A stretch of 64,000 nucleotides of DNA, from contig OY821521.1 in NCBI GenBank assembly GCA_963682025.1, positions 119,575,520 to 119,639,519 of the forward strand, in the 5' to 3' direction. This document shows, in pieces, positions 42,671 through 54,508 of this stretch (positions are counted from its first letter, which is position 1; each line of letters begins with the position of its first letter). A program made the position numbers and the translations under genes. The notes beneath the pieces are model-generated. The model saw only the letters and a program-made list of their open reading frames with translations, had not been told where the DNA came from and did not search any database. The stretch comes from Cordilura impudica. Its lineage: Eukaryota > Arthropoda > Insecta > Diptera > Scathophagidae.

Positions 42671-43765
42671 ATTATGCTTACCCATTATGAAAATTTGTTT
42701 AAGCTTATTTTTGGACCATCTATATGAAAATCAATATAAAACATGAAACATATTGGTAGTTACGATTAATAAAATATACTTACCTTTTTGAATATCATGT
42801 TTAAATATATAAAACCAAAAATAATTTATCTTATCATTGTCAAAATATTTACCTTAAAAGTATAAGCTTCCATGAGTTGTATAATTTATAAATACTATAT
42901 TCTTTACCTTGGAAAACACATAATCCATTATTTGAAGCGAGAAATGTAGTTACTTATAATGACATTGAATACTTGTGCTTAAAAACAAAAATTTTGTATT
43001 TCATAATTTTAAGAGGCCAATCGAGCCTAAATTTTAACTCAACCTCAGATTTAATATTAAGTAAAATAGCCGAATTTCGTTCGAAATCTGGGATCAATTA
43101 TAGGACGGATTTAGACCCCATAATAGCGCTATTTAGGTGGTTATGATCATACAAAGAATCCTTTAATGAATTAGAGCTGAAAACTCGGATTACGATAGGA
43201 ATTTAGGCCGATAAGAATAAATAAGTCTAACTGTAAGCCTTAACATAAAAAATCCCAAATATTTGTATTATAAACCCAAGGAAAAATTTCCCCAGTGTTG
43301 TGTTATTGTAAATTAAATAAAGAAATTGCATTGAGAAAGAATAATGATAAATTACGGCCTTAACCTATTTTTCGGTGGATGTTGAACATGGCTGAATAAG
43401 CAACGGAGGAAAAGGTAGGTAGTTGGAGAGAAGATGCGTGCGTTTAGGGATAAATTATAAAAGTTTTTCAGGCACAATTTATCTAGGCGAATTATTCAAA
43501 AGAATATTATGGGAGGGAGCCTGAGGGTTTACAATATCTAAACCCAATCACTGTGATTTGACTAAACATTTCAGCACCACAATTTTACTATTTTTTTGGC
43601 AATGTATGCACTGGTACAGTATGACTGTATTAGCATATAACTCCTGAAACGGACACCCGCCCAAGCCCGACGAGCCATAGCCGCGCTGAAAATTGTTAGT
43701 TACCAGTGTGACAGGGGTTTATATGCTGACATTGCTTGTTCAAGTAATGCGATATGACTGTTATT

Positions 43766-43783
43766 TGGCGCCCAACGTGGGGC
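43766..43783 (+). promoter_or_regulatory. Primer-binding site, tRNA-Lys type
   Basis: TGGCGCCCAACGTGGGGC, a full 18-base complement of the 3' end of the fly lysine tRNA used by gypsy. It lies 7 bases after the LTR end. Confidence 0.85.
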
Positions 43784-46700
43784 CCGAAAGGAATTTATTT
43801 AAAACTATAATAGTAGTTAGTAACATAAGTGTTTAGAGTTATTGGTTTTATCGGAAAAATCCCAAATTTTCAAAATCAGTGAATAATATTTTTCCTTTTT
43901 CTGTTCACGTAAATCTTAGCAGACTTTAAATAAGCCTCGCTAATTGCGACGGGAGATAGAAAGCCGAAAAGTTTGGTGAGTCACGCTCAGACTAAATTCA
44001 AAAGTCTGTCCGTTAGCCACTAAGTAGATATCATTTCCACAAGATTACTTATCCACGTAAGTCTTAGCAGACTTTTAATAAGCCATGCTAAACGCGACGT
44101 GCAATAGACATAATGTTCCGATAAAATTAATTTCCGATAGGCCTTACACTTTAAACATAATTTGCTTCATCTAGTTAACTAACACCACAAGTCAAGTCAA
44201 AACACATATCTAACGCACTTCACAACCAAATACCTTCCAAGTTCATCTATCAGCATCCGAAAATTTTTATCCAATTTAGATCCAAACAATATCCAGACCA
44301 ATTCAAGGTAAAGCTTTTAATTAACTTTGTTGCTTTTGGTTTTAGTTTGTTTTTCAGTTTTTCAGTTTTTTTTTATTTTGAATTTTATTTGAATTATTAT
44401 TGTTGCTTTTGATTAATTATTTTTGATTTTTATTTCAATTATTATTTTTGCTTTTCATTAAGTATTTTTGATTTTTATTTCAATTATTATTTTTGCTTTC
44501 ATTAAGTACTTTTGATTTTTATTTCAGTTTTTATTTTTGCTTTTCATTAAGTACTTTTGATTTTTATTTCAGTTATTATTTTTGCTTTTTATTAAGTATT
44601 TTCGATTTTTATTTCAATTATTATTTTTGGCTTTTTATTAAATATTTTTGATTTTTATTTCATTTATTATTTTTGCATTGTGTTAGTATTTTTGAGTTTA
44701 TTTCAATTTCAATTGATTTTCAAGTATTTCTGATGTTGATTTTGGTTTCAGCTATCAGTTTTGTTCTTTTGAGTACTTTTGATCTTATTTTTTTATAAAA
44801 TCAGTAGGATTGACCAGTACTCTTATAATTTCCGACTTTTTATTTCAATGGTCCTTATTTATTTTCAAATTTTAATAATGATTTCCAGTTCAATTAGAGT
44901 TTTGACCTTAGTCATTGGCATGAATTTTTGATTATCACGATTTATAATTAACCGGTTACTTTTGATTTAAAATTGATTTTTATTGGGTGTTTTGTTTGAT
45001 TGATTGATTAAGTTTTCGTAATAACCGTTGGAAAGTTGAATCCATTCTGGTTTTGATAAATCGCCTTTCACGGTGTGGAAAATTAAGTAACATTTTCAAT
45101 TCTCGTACTAGCTTAGTCAAGCAATTAATCAATTTACCGACTTTGACTTAATAAAATTTAATATCGAAGGAACTCGGTTTTATTCATCAAATGATAAAAC
45201 ACGCAACCACCCAAAAGATCGACAAAATTAGTTCGGATTTCTGAAATTTCTCATAGATTTTTAGAAATCAGCTTAAATTACAACCCAAAGGGTTGACAAA
45301 AATTTAATAAATGATATTGAACCAACGCCCGTAGCAAATCGGAGGATCGGCACAGGGTGTTCAACAGCCCAACTTTCGGGATCAGGAAGTTCTCTAAAGG
45401 GGAGCCCAATATTCTTTGGGAAGCCCTGGAGTCCGGAAAGGCCTTGAAAGGGGGGTCAACCTTCACTGGTTTACTTGCAGGTCGAGTATTCTCCATGGAT
45501 TGACTAGACTTTGGTTGGAGAGCCTCCTACACAGCCTTGGACAGTAGTTCTGTTTTGTCCCGGGGTGTGTACGAACCTTCTCCGGAAGATTAGAGGTTTC
45601 TAACGGAGCCGAGTTTCTATCGCGTAGTATGTTTATGCAATAGAACTTAAGCATAGGCTGCTTGTTTACCTGATATTCCTTTATTACCATTCCCTGACTT
45701 ACACTTAAAACCTGACTTACTCTGGATGGACTAGTACACAATTGTTGTTGAATTCGTTAAATTAAACAAACTTTTCAATACCTTAGTCCGAATTGATTAA
45801 CACACACTCGTTATTGAACTTCGTTTAGTCCATATAAATTTATTATTTTTGACAAACATTTTTAATAATTTAGTCCAGATTGACGAACAATTTACTTAGC
45901 TCAATTGGACGAAGTTTTTTTTGAACAACTTTACAATGACTAAGATCTCATTTTGTTCATTTTGACACACATTTCCAACAACTTAGTCCATATTGACTAG
46001 CACTTCGTCTAACACAATTGACAAACGTCTTCAATAACTCAGTCCATATTGACTAATATGTAATTTTGTCCAATTTAACGAATTTGTTTTTAATAATTTA
46101 GTCCATATTGACTAGCATTCCATCTCATACAATTGACAAACCTTTTTCAATAACTCAGTCCATATTGACTAATATTTCATTTTGTTCAGTTTAACGAATT
46201 TGTTTTTAATAATTTAGTCCATATTGACTAGCATTCCATCTCATACAATTGACAAACCTTTTTCAATAACTCAGTCCATATTGACTAATATTTCATTTTG
46301 TTCAATTTAACGAATTTGTTTTTAATAATTGACTCGCTTTTCATATTGACTAGCATTCCATCTCATACAATTGACAAACTTTTTCAATAACTCAGTCCAT
46401 ATTGACTAATATTTCATTTTGTTCAATTTAACGAATTTGTTTTTAATAATTTAGTCCATATTGACTAGCATTTCATCTCATACAATTGACAAACCTTTTT
46501 CAATAACTCAGTCCATATTGACTAAAAGTTTAATCCGATCAATTTGAAGAAACTTTTTCAATTACATAGTCAATTTGACTTAGTTCACATTGACTAATAT
46601 TTTATTTTAGTCAATTTGACGAACTTATTAAGGAACTTAGTCTATATTGACGACGTTCACTTAGTCAGTATAACAAATTGTACCAATAACAGTCTTTATT

Positions 46701-47529
46701 GAATAACATTTTATTTCAGTCAATTTGACAAACTTTCAATAACTTAGTCCATGTTGACTAATATTTTATTCCGTTTAATTTAACGAACATTTGCAAGGAC
46801 TTAGTAAACTTAACAAAAATTTATTTTCACAATTTAGTCCATAGTGACTAAAATTACATTTCATTCAGTTAGACGAAACTTGTCAATAGCATTTCATTCA
46901 AATTCATGAATTTGCTTTAACAAATTCAACATTCAACGTAACCAACGTTTTCAATAATTTTCCAGTATAAACCTATAATTCATTTCGCTAAACCTGACGG
47001 AACTTGGTCAATTAGTTAGTCAAGATCGAATAAAATTTCATTTCGACTAATCCCACGAACATTTTCAACATATAGCCCGTATTAAGTAACATTTTATGTT
47101 ATTCAATTTGAACGAACGTTTTCAACTTAGTCTATTTGACTAAGACTTCATTTATTCAATTTGAAAAAAAAAAACACCTTTCTTTAAAAACTTAGTCTAT
47201 TTGACTAAGACTTCATTTAGAAAGAAATCTTTCTCTAAGAACTGAGTCTATATTGACTAACATTTATTTTGTTCAATTTCACGAACCTCTTTTTAAGAAT
47301 TTAGTCGGGATTGACTATCATTGTATTTCATTCAATTTAACTTGATCAAGAACTTCGGTCGGATTGACCAACAGTAACCAGCTTTAGTAATCGCTCACTT
47401 GTTAGAACCCTGGTCCGGAGTGGCCAGCAATATATCGCTCATATTTTCTTTCGAATAAAATTGTCAAGTTTACCCGATTATTAAGATTCCCACCCATCAC
47501 GAGGGGGGCAGATTTTGTAACCACTGGTT
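43784..47529 (+). other. 3.7-kb repeat-filled leader between PBS and gag
   Basis: No sense ORF of note. In order: a ~47-bp duplicated segment (43907 and 44053; TCTTAGCAGACTTTWAATAA), a ~44-bp T-rich array (44425-44700, about six units), AT-rich sequence, a GC-richer island (45285-45720) with only reverse-strand frames, and a ~57-bp repeat array (45780-47350). The 5' leader of most Gypsy elements is a few hundred bases, so this is exceptional. Confidence 0.75.
45780..47350 (+). repeat. ~57-bp repeat array built on TAGTCCATATTGACTA
   Basis: About 20 copies of the quasi-palindrome TAGTC-N5/6-GACTA, each followed by CAATTTGACGAAC or a variant. From 46082 to 46500 the array has a ~115-bp higher-order period of two alternating monomers repeated four times. 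Units become more diverged toward both ends. Confidence 0.8.
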
Positions 47530-49208
47530 ATGGTAAAAACCCGAAGCGGTAGAGAAACAGTAGACAGCATGGATCCGGCCAGCACAACGGGAAATATCAC
47601 AACTTCTGCAACAATTCCAGTTACAAGCCAAGTGATAATTACAACGGCATCAATACACAGTCCACGATTAGTTACAGCTGTAACAGGACCGTTAACATCC
47701 AGAGTCACAGGAAACCCTACAATTGCGGGACCTACAATGGATAGGACAATTATGGAAGCCTTGGATGAAACCGTGAATAGTGAGGGAAGCTCTTCAGCGA
47801 ACACGACCATACCCTCTCCGGAGTATAGCAGCTTAACGGCTAGAGAAGTGAGACAAGAATTTCGACAGCAGAATGGGAACCTACCTATAAACTCAGAACA
47901 AAGACAACAGAGAGAAGTAGCAGCAGCAGGTTTAAGACAAGTCGAAGTGATGCGTGCAGTAGATGACAGGATAGAAGCGCTGATACCGAGTATCGTAGAG
48001 GCAACATTAAGTGCGATGTCTCAACAAGGTAGTACCAACCATCGAGGGACCATGGGACGGCAAAATTTGCAAGACCAAAGGACTCAGGCGCACAGAGATA
48101 ACCCAACGATAAACCAACAAACGGCGCATCGACCTCAGTCACCATCTCACCGACAGCCGTATCAGACACCACTCTGGAATCCCCCGCAACAGGCCGGAAC
48201 CAATAATTATGGACCAGTGAACAACATTTCACCACATAGAATAAACGAGCAACCAGTTCCAAGATTTAATATGCCACCTCCACTAGTAAACCAACAGTCA
48301 ATTCCGACCTATCCTCATTTTCCAGCTCAATTGAACCAACACTATAATGGTTCTCAGCACTATTTTGACTCATCTCGCAGAATAGATAAGTGGGGACTGA
48401 AATTCGATGGAACCCCAAAAACACCTAGTGTTGAAGATTTCGTTTTCAGAGTAGAGACTCTTCAGTTTGATTTTTCTTGTTCTTGGGTAGAAGTTATTAG
48501 AAATTTTCATCATTTCCTTAGCGGAGCTGCCTTAGATTGGTTATGGGATTATAGGAGGATGAATAATAACATTAATGATTGGCCTACATTAAAAACGCTT
48601 TAGTAAAATATTTCCATCGTTATGAAAGCGATTTTGACATCCCGCGGAAAATCCTAGACAGGCGTCAACAGAGTAACGAACCCTTCGACGACTTTTGCAA
48701 TGCTATAGTACATTTAAGGAATCAGCAGACCAACCCGATAAAGGAACAGGATTTGGTTGAAATAATGAAAAGCAATTTGAAACCAGCGATGACCCAACTT
48801 CTTTTCGCAGTCGGACCTTTTGGATTGGCGCACTTTCGCACGGAAGGCAGGCGAGCTGAAAATATGTTAAATAATCAAAGGTCTTTCCAAAATAGATTCC
48901 CACATAGACAGGTAAATGAGATTGTACATGAACAGGAGACAGCCGAAGAACAATTCGAAATTCAAGCCATTACTAAAGAAAGCAAAATGTTATGCTGGAA
49001 TTGTAAGGAAGATGAACACATGTTTATGGACTGTCCCTCAGAACGGAGAAGATTATTCTGTTTTAAGTGCGGGTATGATAACACCGTTACCCCTAAATGC
49101 CCAGTTTGTCAGGGAAACCGAAGAGCGAACGTTCCTCGCCTGGGTTTAGAGGTTCGTTCGAGAAATGCAGCTACACAAAGTCAACCCACAACTCAACAAC
49201 AAGTTTAA
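47530..49208 (+). pseudogene. gag: Giant element gag, one frameshift; zinc knuckle kept
   Basis: ATG at 47530 (MVKTRSGRETVDSM). The first ~280 residues are Thr/Ser/Gln/Pro-rich with no fold I can name. The Retrotrans_gag capsid domain starts at WGLKFDGTPKTPSVEDFVFR (~48393) and runs through FLSGAALDWLWDY. At the A-run at ~48593 the frame changes; the other frame continues with LVKYFHRYESDFDIPRKIL and LKPAMTQLLF, and a CX2CX4HX4C knuckle (CWNCKEDEHMFMDC, ~48993) plus a second Cys cluster. Stop 49206-49208; pol overlaps from ~49097 in the -1 frame. It would bind and package genomic RNA. Confidence 0.83.
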
Positions 49209-49693
49209 ATAGCGAAATAGAATTACTAGCCGACTGTCCTATCTTACCCGACATTTCCAGCTTACCAGAGGTACCTTTTATACCAAAGGTCCCAATCCTA
49301 CCGGTCTACCATACGAGTCTTCCAAATGAATTTGACAACCTCGAAGAGGTAGATTCACAAGATCTGATTGATTTCACTGAGGCTAACGTACCGGTACCAC
49401 AATATACCATTTTGAAAAAGGAGCAGTCGAATACCCCTGTTGTAAAACCTAGTGTTGAGATCCCAAATAGAAAGCCGTGGCATGTTCGAATGCAAAATTA
49501 CTTTGAAGTAAGAAATCGGATGTTTGGAACATCACCTGAAAGGATCAAGAAAACCAGACAGCGTTATAAGAACAGAAAAGAACTTCGTAAAGAAATTGCT
49601 TCAGCCACTTTAAGTGAGGGTCCGGATTCCAGAATATATGCGACGATTCAGATCAACGGATCGACCATTCAAGGATTGTTAGATAGTGACCAT

Positions 49694-51456
49694 TCCCGTG
49701 ATGATGTAGTTATTAGTGATATGTTGCTGATATTTTTAGCACAACTTACTCTGATGTTCAATATGGCATTTCAAACATATATCCATTTCCATTTATGGAA
49801 CATCAATCAATTTCATTTCCTTTTATAAAGACTTCGGATATCAAAAATAACTTAAAAACATTCAAGAATTCAACTAACGGAGGACCTGACGGTATTCCTA
49901 GCTGCATTTTAATCAACTGCGCCCAAACTTTGGCTGTTCCATTATGCATTTTATTTAATTCATCCATTAAACATGGACATTTTCCTACATTATGGAAAGA
50001 TTCATATATTATTCCTTTATTTAAATCTGGAAACAAATCGAATGTAGCTAACTATAGAGGAATAGCTAAGCTTTGTGCTATTCCCAAACTATTTGAAAAA
50101 TGTTTAACGGATAATCTCTGTCATCAGGTTTCTTCTATAATATCACACTCACAACATGGTTTTCGTAAGGGGTGCTCTATTTCAACCAATATTTTAAAAC
50201 TTACAACTTTGGTAAATCGGGGTTTCGTCAATGGACTATATACCGACGTTATTTATACTGACTTCAGTAAAGCTTTCGATAAAGTAAATCATGATCTTTT
50301 ACTCAAAAAATTATATTTGATGGGCTTTACAGCAAACAGCATAAGCTGGATAAAATCTTACTTGATCAACAGAAATCAACGTGTTTATTTTAATAATACT
50401 ACTTCAAAGAATATTATAGTTAAATCTGGTGTGCCTCAAGGAAGTCATCTTGGACCAATTTTATTTACTCTTTTTATAAATGATCTACCAAGTATAATAA
50501 AAGCCTCAAATGTTCTTATGTATGCTGATTATGTCAAGATTTTCTTAAGCTATAAGAATTATTGTGAACAAATTCACCTACAACATGATCTAAATAATTT
50601 TTATAGATGGTGCCACATAAATTTAATGGAATTAAATTTATAAAAATGCAAACACATGCACTTTACTAGAAAATTAGGTGAATTTGGTTGTTACAAATTT
50701 GGAAATTACCAGTTGGAGCAAGTAAATAAAATCCTGGATCTGGGTGTTCTTTTAGATGCCAAATTAGAGTTTGTTCAACACATTTCGATGACAATTATTA
50801 AAGCTCGTGGTGTACTGGCCTTCATTAAAAGATGGGCAAAGGAATTCAATGACCCTACAGTTACCAAACAACTATACATCTCCCTAGTAAGACCAATTTT
50901 AGAATTCGGGTCTGTTATTTGGGATCCACTATCTAATAGGCGCAGTGCAAAAATTGAATCGGTCCAGAAGCAATTTCTCCTTTTCTGCTTAAGACGTTCT
51001 TATCCAAGTTGTGTCAATCTGCCATCATATACAATTAGACTTTCTCAAATTAAACTGCCGTCTTTAAAAAGCCGAAGAACAATGCTTAATGTTATGTTTT
51101 TATTTAACTTAATTCGAGGCGACATATGCTCAAATTTTCTTATGGACAACATCTCGATGAACGTTCCGGCGCGGTCAACACGTTTTTACACTCCACTGTT
51201 TATCCCAATCTGTCGTCAAAAGTTTGCCGATGCTGATCCATTTAGAAGAATTTGCCATGATTTCAATGATCTATACAATTTAATTGATTTTTATTTAAAT
51301 GATGATATTATTAAATGCAATATTATATTATTTTTAAATACATAATCTAAAATTTTTGATTTAAGGATTTGTATATATTATATTTTTTTTTTCTCCGTAT
51401 TATACTTAACAGTCTGTAAGGTTTTACCATAGACTTAATAAATAAAAAAATAAAAA
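49694..51456 (+). mobile_element. 5'-truncated jockey/CR1-like non-LTR element in the giant element's protease
   Basis: ACCAT at 49689-49693 and 51457-51461 is a probable target duplication. It ends with AATAAATAAAAAAATAAAAA. Only the RT and C-terminal region remain. It differs from the non-LTR element at 32028. Confidence 0.75.
49795..51345 (+). pseudogene. Non-LTR reverse transcriptase with altered YADD
   Basis: Two frames, 49795-50643 and 50656-51345. The first has NGGPDGIPSCIL, NYRGIAKLCAIPKLFEK, HGFRKGCSISTNIL, TDFSKAFDKVNHD, GVPQGSHLGPILF, and at ~50519 MYADYVKIF where the family has YADD: the second catalytic Asp is Tyr. After a stop at 50641-50643 and a frame change, the thumb region follows (LDLGVLLDAKLEFVQHI, RPILEFGSVIWDP). 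The catalytic change and the stop make it inactive. Clade not resolved between jockey and CR1. Confidence 0.83.
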
Positions 51457-54424
51457 ACCATATCATGTCTGGGCAAGGACTGCTTAAATTTTGTTGAAAA
51501 AGCTAATTTATTAATTCATCCTTATAGATCCATGATTAGGACAGCGAATGGTCGCGCTAATCAAATAGTAGGTCGTGTGAGGTCGGTTATTTCTTTTAAT
51601 GGGATGTCCCATCCAATCGATTTTTATCTAGTACCTACCTTGGAACTGAAACTCTTCCTGGGAATAGGATTCTTGAGAATTTTTAGATTTTTTAATTTTG
51701 AGATAAACAGCCTTTCGACTAACGAGATTGAGTTAGAAGAGGATCCCGAAAATAGTTTTCCACGGATGCACCAACTGGGTGTCAAACAACGTCAAACCTT
51801 AGAAGATTGTATTAATAGATTTCCGTGTTTCACTCTGATGGGGCTAGGAAAAACCACTTTAGAAACTCACGTTATTGACACAGGGACAGCGGTACCTGTA
51901 AAGGAAAGGCATTACCCTATTTCACCAGCGGTTCAGAAACTAATGTATGCAGAATTGGACAGGATGATTTCACTAGGAGTCATTGAGCCAAGCGAGAGCC
52001 CGTGGAACAACCGAGTTACGTGTGTTATAAAAGGCGAAAAGGTCCGGATATGCATGGACGCTCGCCAACTCAATAAACTCACAGTGAAAGACGCCTATCC
52101 TCTTCCTCATACTGAAGGTCTTCTTAGCCGCCTAGGAGACACACACTTCATTTCAAGCATCGACTTAAAAGACGCCTTTTGGCAGATCCCACTAGCAGAA
52201 CCAAGTCGGGAAAAGACAGCCTTTACTGTACCTGGAAGACCCCTATACCAGTTCACGGTTATGCCATTCGGCTTGAGATTATGTGCCATGCGGCACAGAG
52301 ATTATGTCGATTAATGGACAAGGTCATCCCGGGAAGGTTGCGGGAAAAAGTATTCGTTTACCTAGATGATATGCTAGTGATTTCTTCCAATTTTGCAGAT
52401 CATGTCGAATATTTGAATGAAGTGGCTGCCTGTCTCAAAAACGCGGGGTTAACCATCAACGTCAAAAAGTCCAAATTTTGTGGCAAGGAGTTGAAATATT
52501 TAGGGTACATAATAGGTGAAGGAGCCGTGAAACCCAACCCTGAGAAGATTCAGGCTATAGTAAGTATGCCATATCCGACCACTCCGAACCAAGTACGCAG
52601 CTTTATGGGTACCACTGGCTGGTACAGGCGATTTATCCATGACTATGCGGCCATTACGGCACCTATCTGCGAAACCTTAAAGAAGGGCAAAAAGTTTTCA
52701 TTTCCGGATCAAGCCAAAGCGGCGTTTGATCATTTAAAAATTAGTTTGACTTCTTCTCCAGTATTGACCCATCCAAATTTTGAAAAATGTTTCTTTGTGC
52801 AATGCGATGCTTCAGACGTGGGAATTGGCGCAGTACTTTTCCAAGAGTGCGATGAAGGGGGAGAACTTCCTATCGCCTATTTTTCGAAAAAATTAACAGC
52901 GACTCAGAAGAATTATTCTGTGACCGAACGCGAGTGCTTAGCTGTTGTCTCAGCGATTAACCGTTTCCGACCCTATATCGAATTAATGAAATTCGTAGTT
53001 ATAACGGACCATTCTAGCCTTAAATGGCTGATGTCACACAAAGACTTGAGTGGGAAATTAGCTCGATGGAGTTTGCATCTCCAAGGATTTAACTTTGAAA
53101 TTCGACATAGGAAAGGCACGCAAAATATCGTGCCAGACACGTTATCAAGGTACGCACTAGAAAGCATCGAGTGTCAAGCAATAGTTGATTTGCAGTCGAA
53201 AGATTTTGAGTTGGAAGATTATCAAGAATTAAGAAAGACAATAGAAAACGAAAAAGTTTGCCTACCAGATATTCGAGTTATCCATAACTTTGTATACAAA
53301 CGCACACGATTTTCTAATGAAGACACTTTATATGAGGACCATGCATGGAAATTGTGGATATCGTCGGCAATGACTGAAACCGTGATTAAAAACGCTCATG
53401 AACCACCAAATGTCGCGCATGGAGGAATTGGTAAAACCATAGAGAGGATCCGCGAATACTTGTATTGGCCACACATGAATCTACAAATACGAAATTACAT
53501 TAACAATTGTGAGACTTGTAAGGAATCGAAACCTTCTAATTTAGTGCTAAAACCACCAATGGGTAACGCAGCAGAAGTGTCTAGGCCGTTTCAACGGATT
53601 CACATATATTTTCTTGGACCGTACGTACGTTCGAAAAGAGGAAACTGTTATATTTTCAAAGTTCTTGATTACTTTTCAAAGTTTGTGCTTCTCAAGGCTA
53701 TGACAAAGGCAACTTCAAAAAACGTGATTGACTTCTTAATCCGCGAAGTCTTCTACAAGTTTGGCTGTCCAGAAACTCTCGTTTCTGATAACGGAAAACA
53801 ATTTATTAGTAAAGAATTTAAAGATTTGATCCAAAGTTTTGGCATTAACCACTTGCGAACAGGTAACTACGCCCCACAGGCTAACGCTGCCGAACGGGTT
53901 AACCAGTCGATTTTAGCTGCAATACATTTTTATTTAGATACCAATCACCGAGAATGGGACCTACACTTGTGCGAAATTGAATGTGCATTGAGATCAGCGG
54001 TGCATACGGCGATCGGCATGACGCCCTACTTTGCTTTGTTTGGCGTAAACATGGTGACTCATGCTTCGACGTATAAATTAGCACGGAAATTGAATCTCTT
54101 GGAAGACACCGAAACACGTTTCGAAAATAGACACGAGTTTCTGGAAATAGTCCGAGACGACATCCGAGAAAATCTTCATAAAGCTATGAAGCTAACGCAA
54201 AAAAATACAACATCCGATGTCGGGTATCCAAATTTAAAGTCGGGCAAGAAGTCTTTAGGCGAAATTTCCAATTGTCCGACTTTACCAAACAAATTTCAGC
54301 TAAGCTTAGTAAAAAATTTGTGAAATGCAGAATAGCCAAGGTAGTAGGAAACTGTCTATATGAAATAGAGAATTTACAAGGAAAATCGGTAGGCATATTT
54401 CACGCCAAGGATTTAAAAGCGTAG

Positions 54425-54508
54425 ATAAGGTTCCACCACAGCTCTTTATCATATCAGCAATTTGGTTTGCTGATATGGTAAACCAACTTGCTACCAAGAA
54501 AGAGGATG
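54425..54508 (+). promoter_or_regulatory. Perfect hairpin and polypurine tract between pol and the 3' LTR
   Basis: CATATCAGCA (54450-54459) and TGCTGATATG (54468-54477) form a perfect 10-bp stem with an 8-base loop. AAGAAAGAGGATG (54496-54508) directly precedes the LTR start and is the polypurine tract. There is no env between pol and LTR. Confidence 0.7.

Larger units (their letters stand above)
40265..43758 (+). repeat. Giant element 5' LTR (~3494 bp)
   Basis: Starts TGAACTGTGC after TSD AAGT. Relative to the 3' LTR it has ~400 extra bases at 41266-41670 and one fewer 64-bp unit. It holds a TATA box near its start, two internal satellite arrays, a unique tail, and an AATAAA at ~43315. Base composition shifts to very AT-rich from ~41400. 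Confidence 0.87.
49097..54424 (+). pseudogene. pol: Giant element pol (PR-RT-RH-IN), interrupted and mutated
   Basis: A linker (49097-49660) leads to the protease start QGLLDS at ~49674. The non-LTR insertion 49694-51456 follows, then ISCLGKDCLNFVEKANLLIHP and the rest of protease (LFLGIGFLR). RT: RICMDARQLNK, SSIDLKDAFWQI, MPFGLR, catalytic VYLDDMLVI at ~52355. A ~10-nt duplication (52276-52285 copied from 52298-52307) shifts the frame just after MPFGLR. RNase H: CDASDVGIGAVLF, TERECLAVV, TDHSSLKWL. Integrase: HGGIGKTIERI..CETC zinc domain; the first catalytic Asp is Tyr (HIYFLGPY, codon 53607-53609), while SDNGKQF and the Glu in NAAERVNQSI remain. A shift at ~54205 precedes the last 70 codons. 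Confidence 0.87.

Noticed and set aside
45278..45741. Reverse-strand protein genes in the giant leader
   Set aside because: Two overlapping short frames in different phases, no ATG-context or motif support; probably due to the local GC-richer composition.
48590..48605. Programmed frameshift within the giant gag
   Set aside because: It falls inside the capsid domain at an A5 run, not at a domain boundary; a one-base deletion is simpler.
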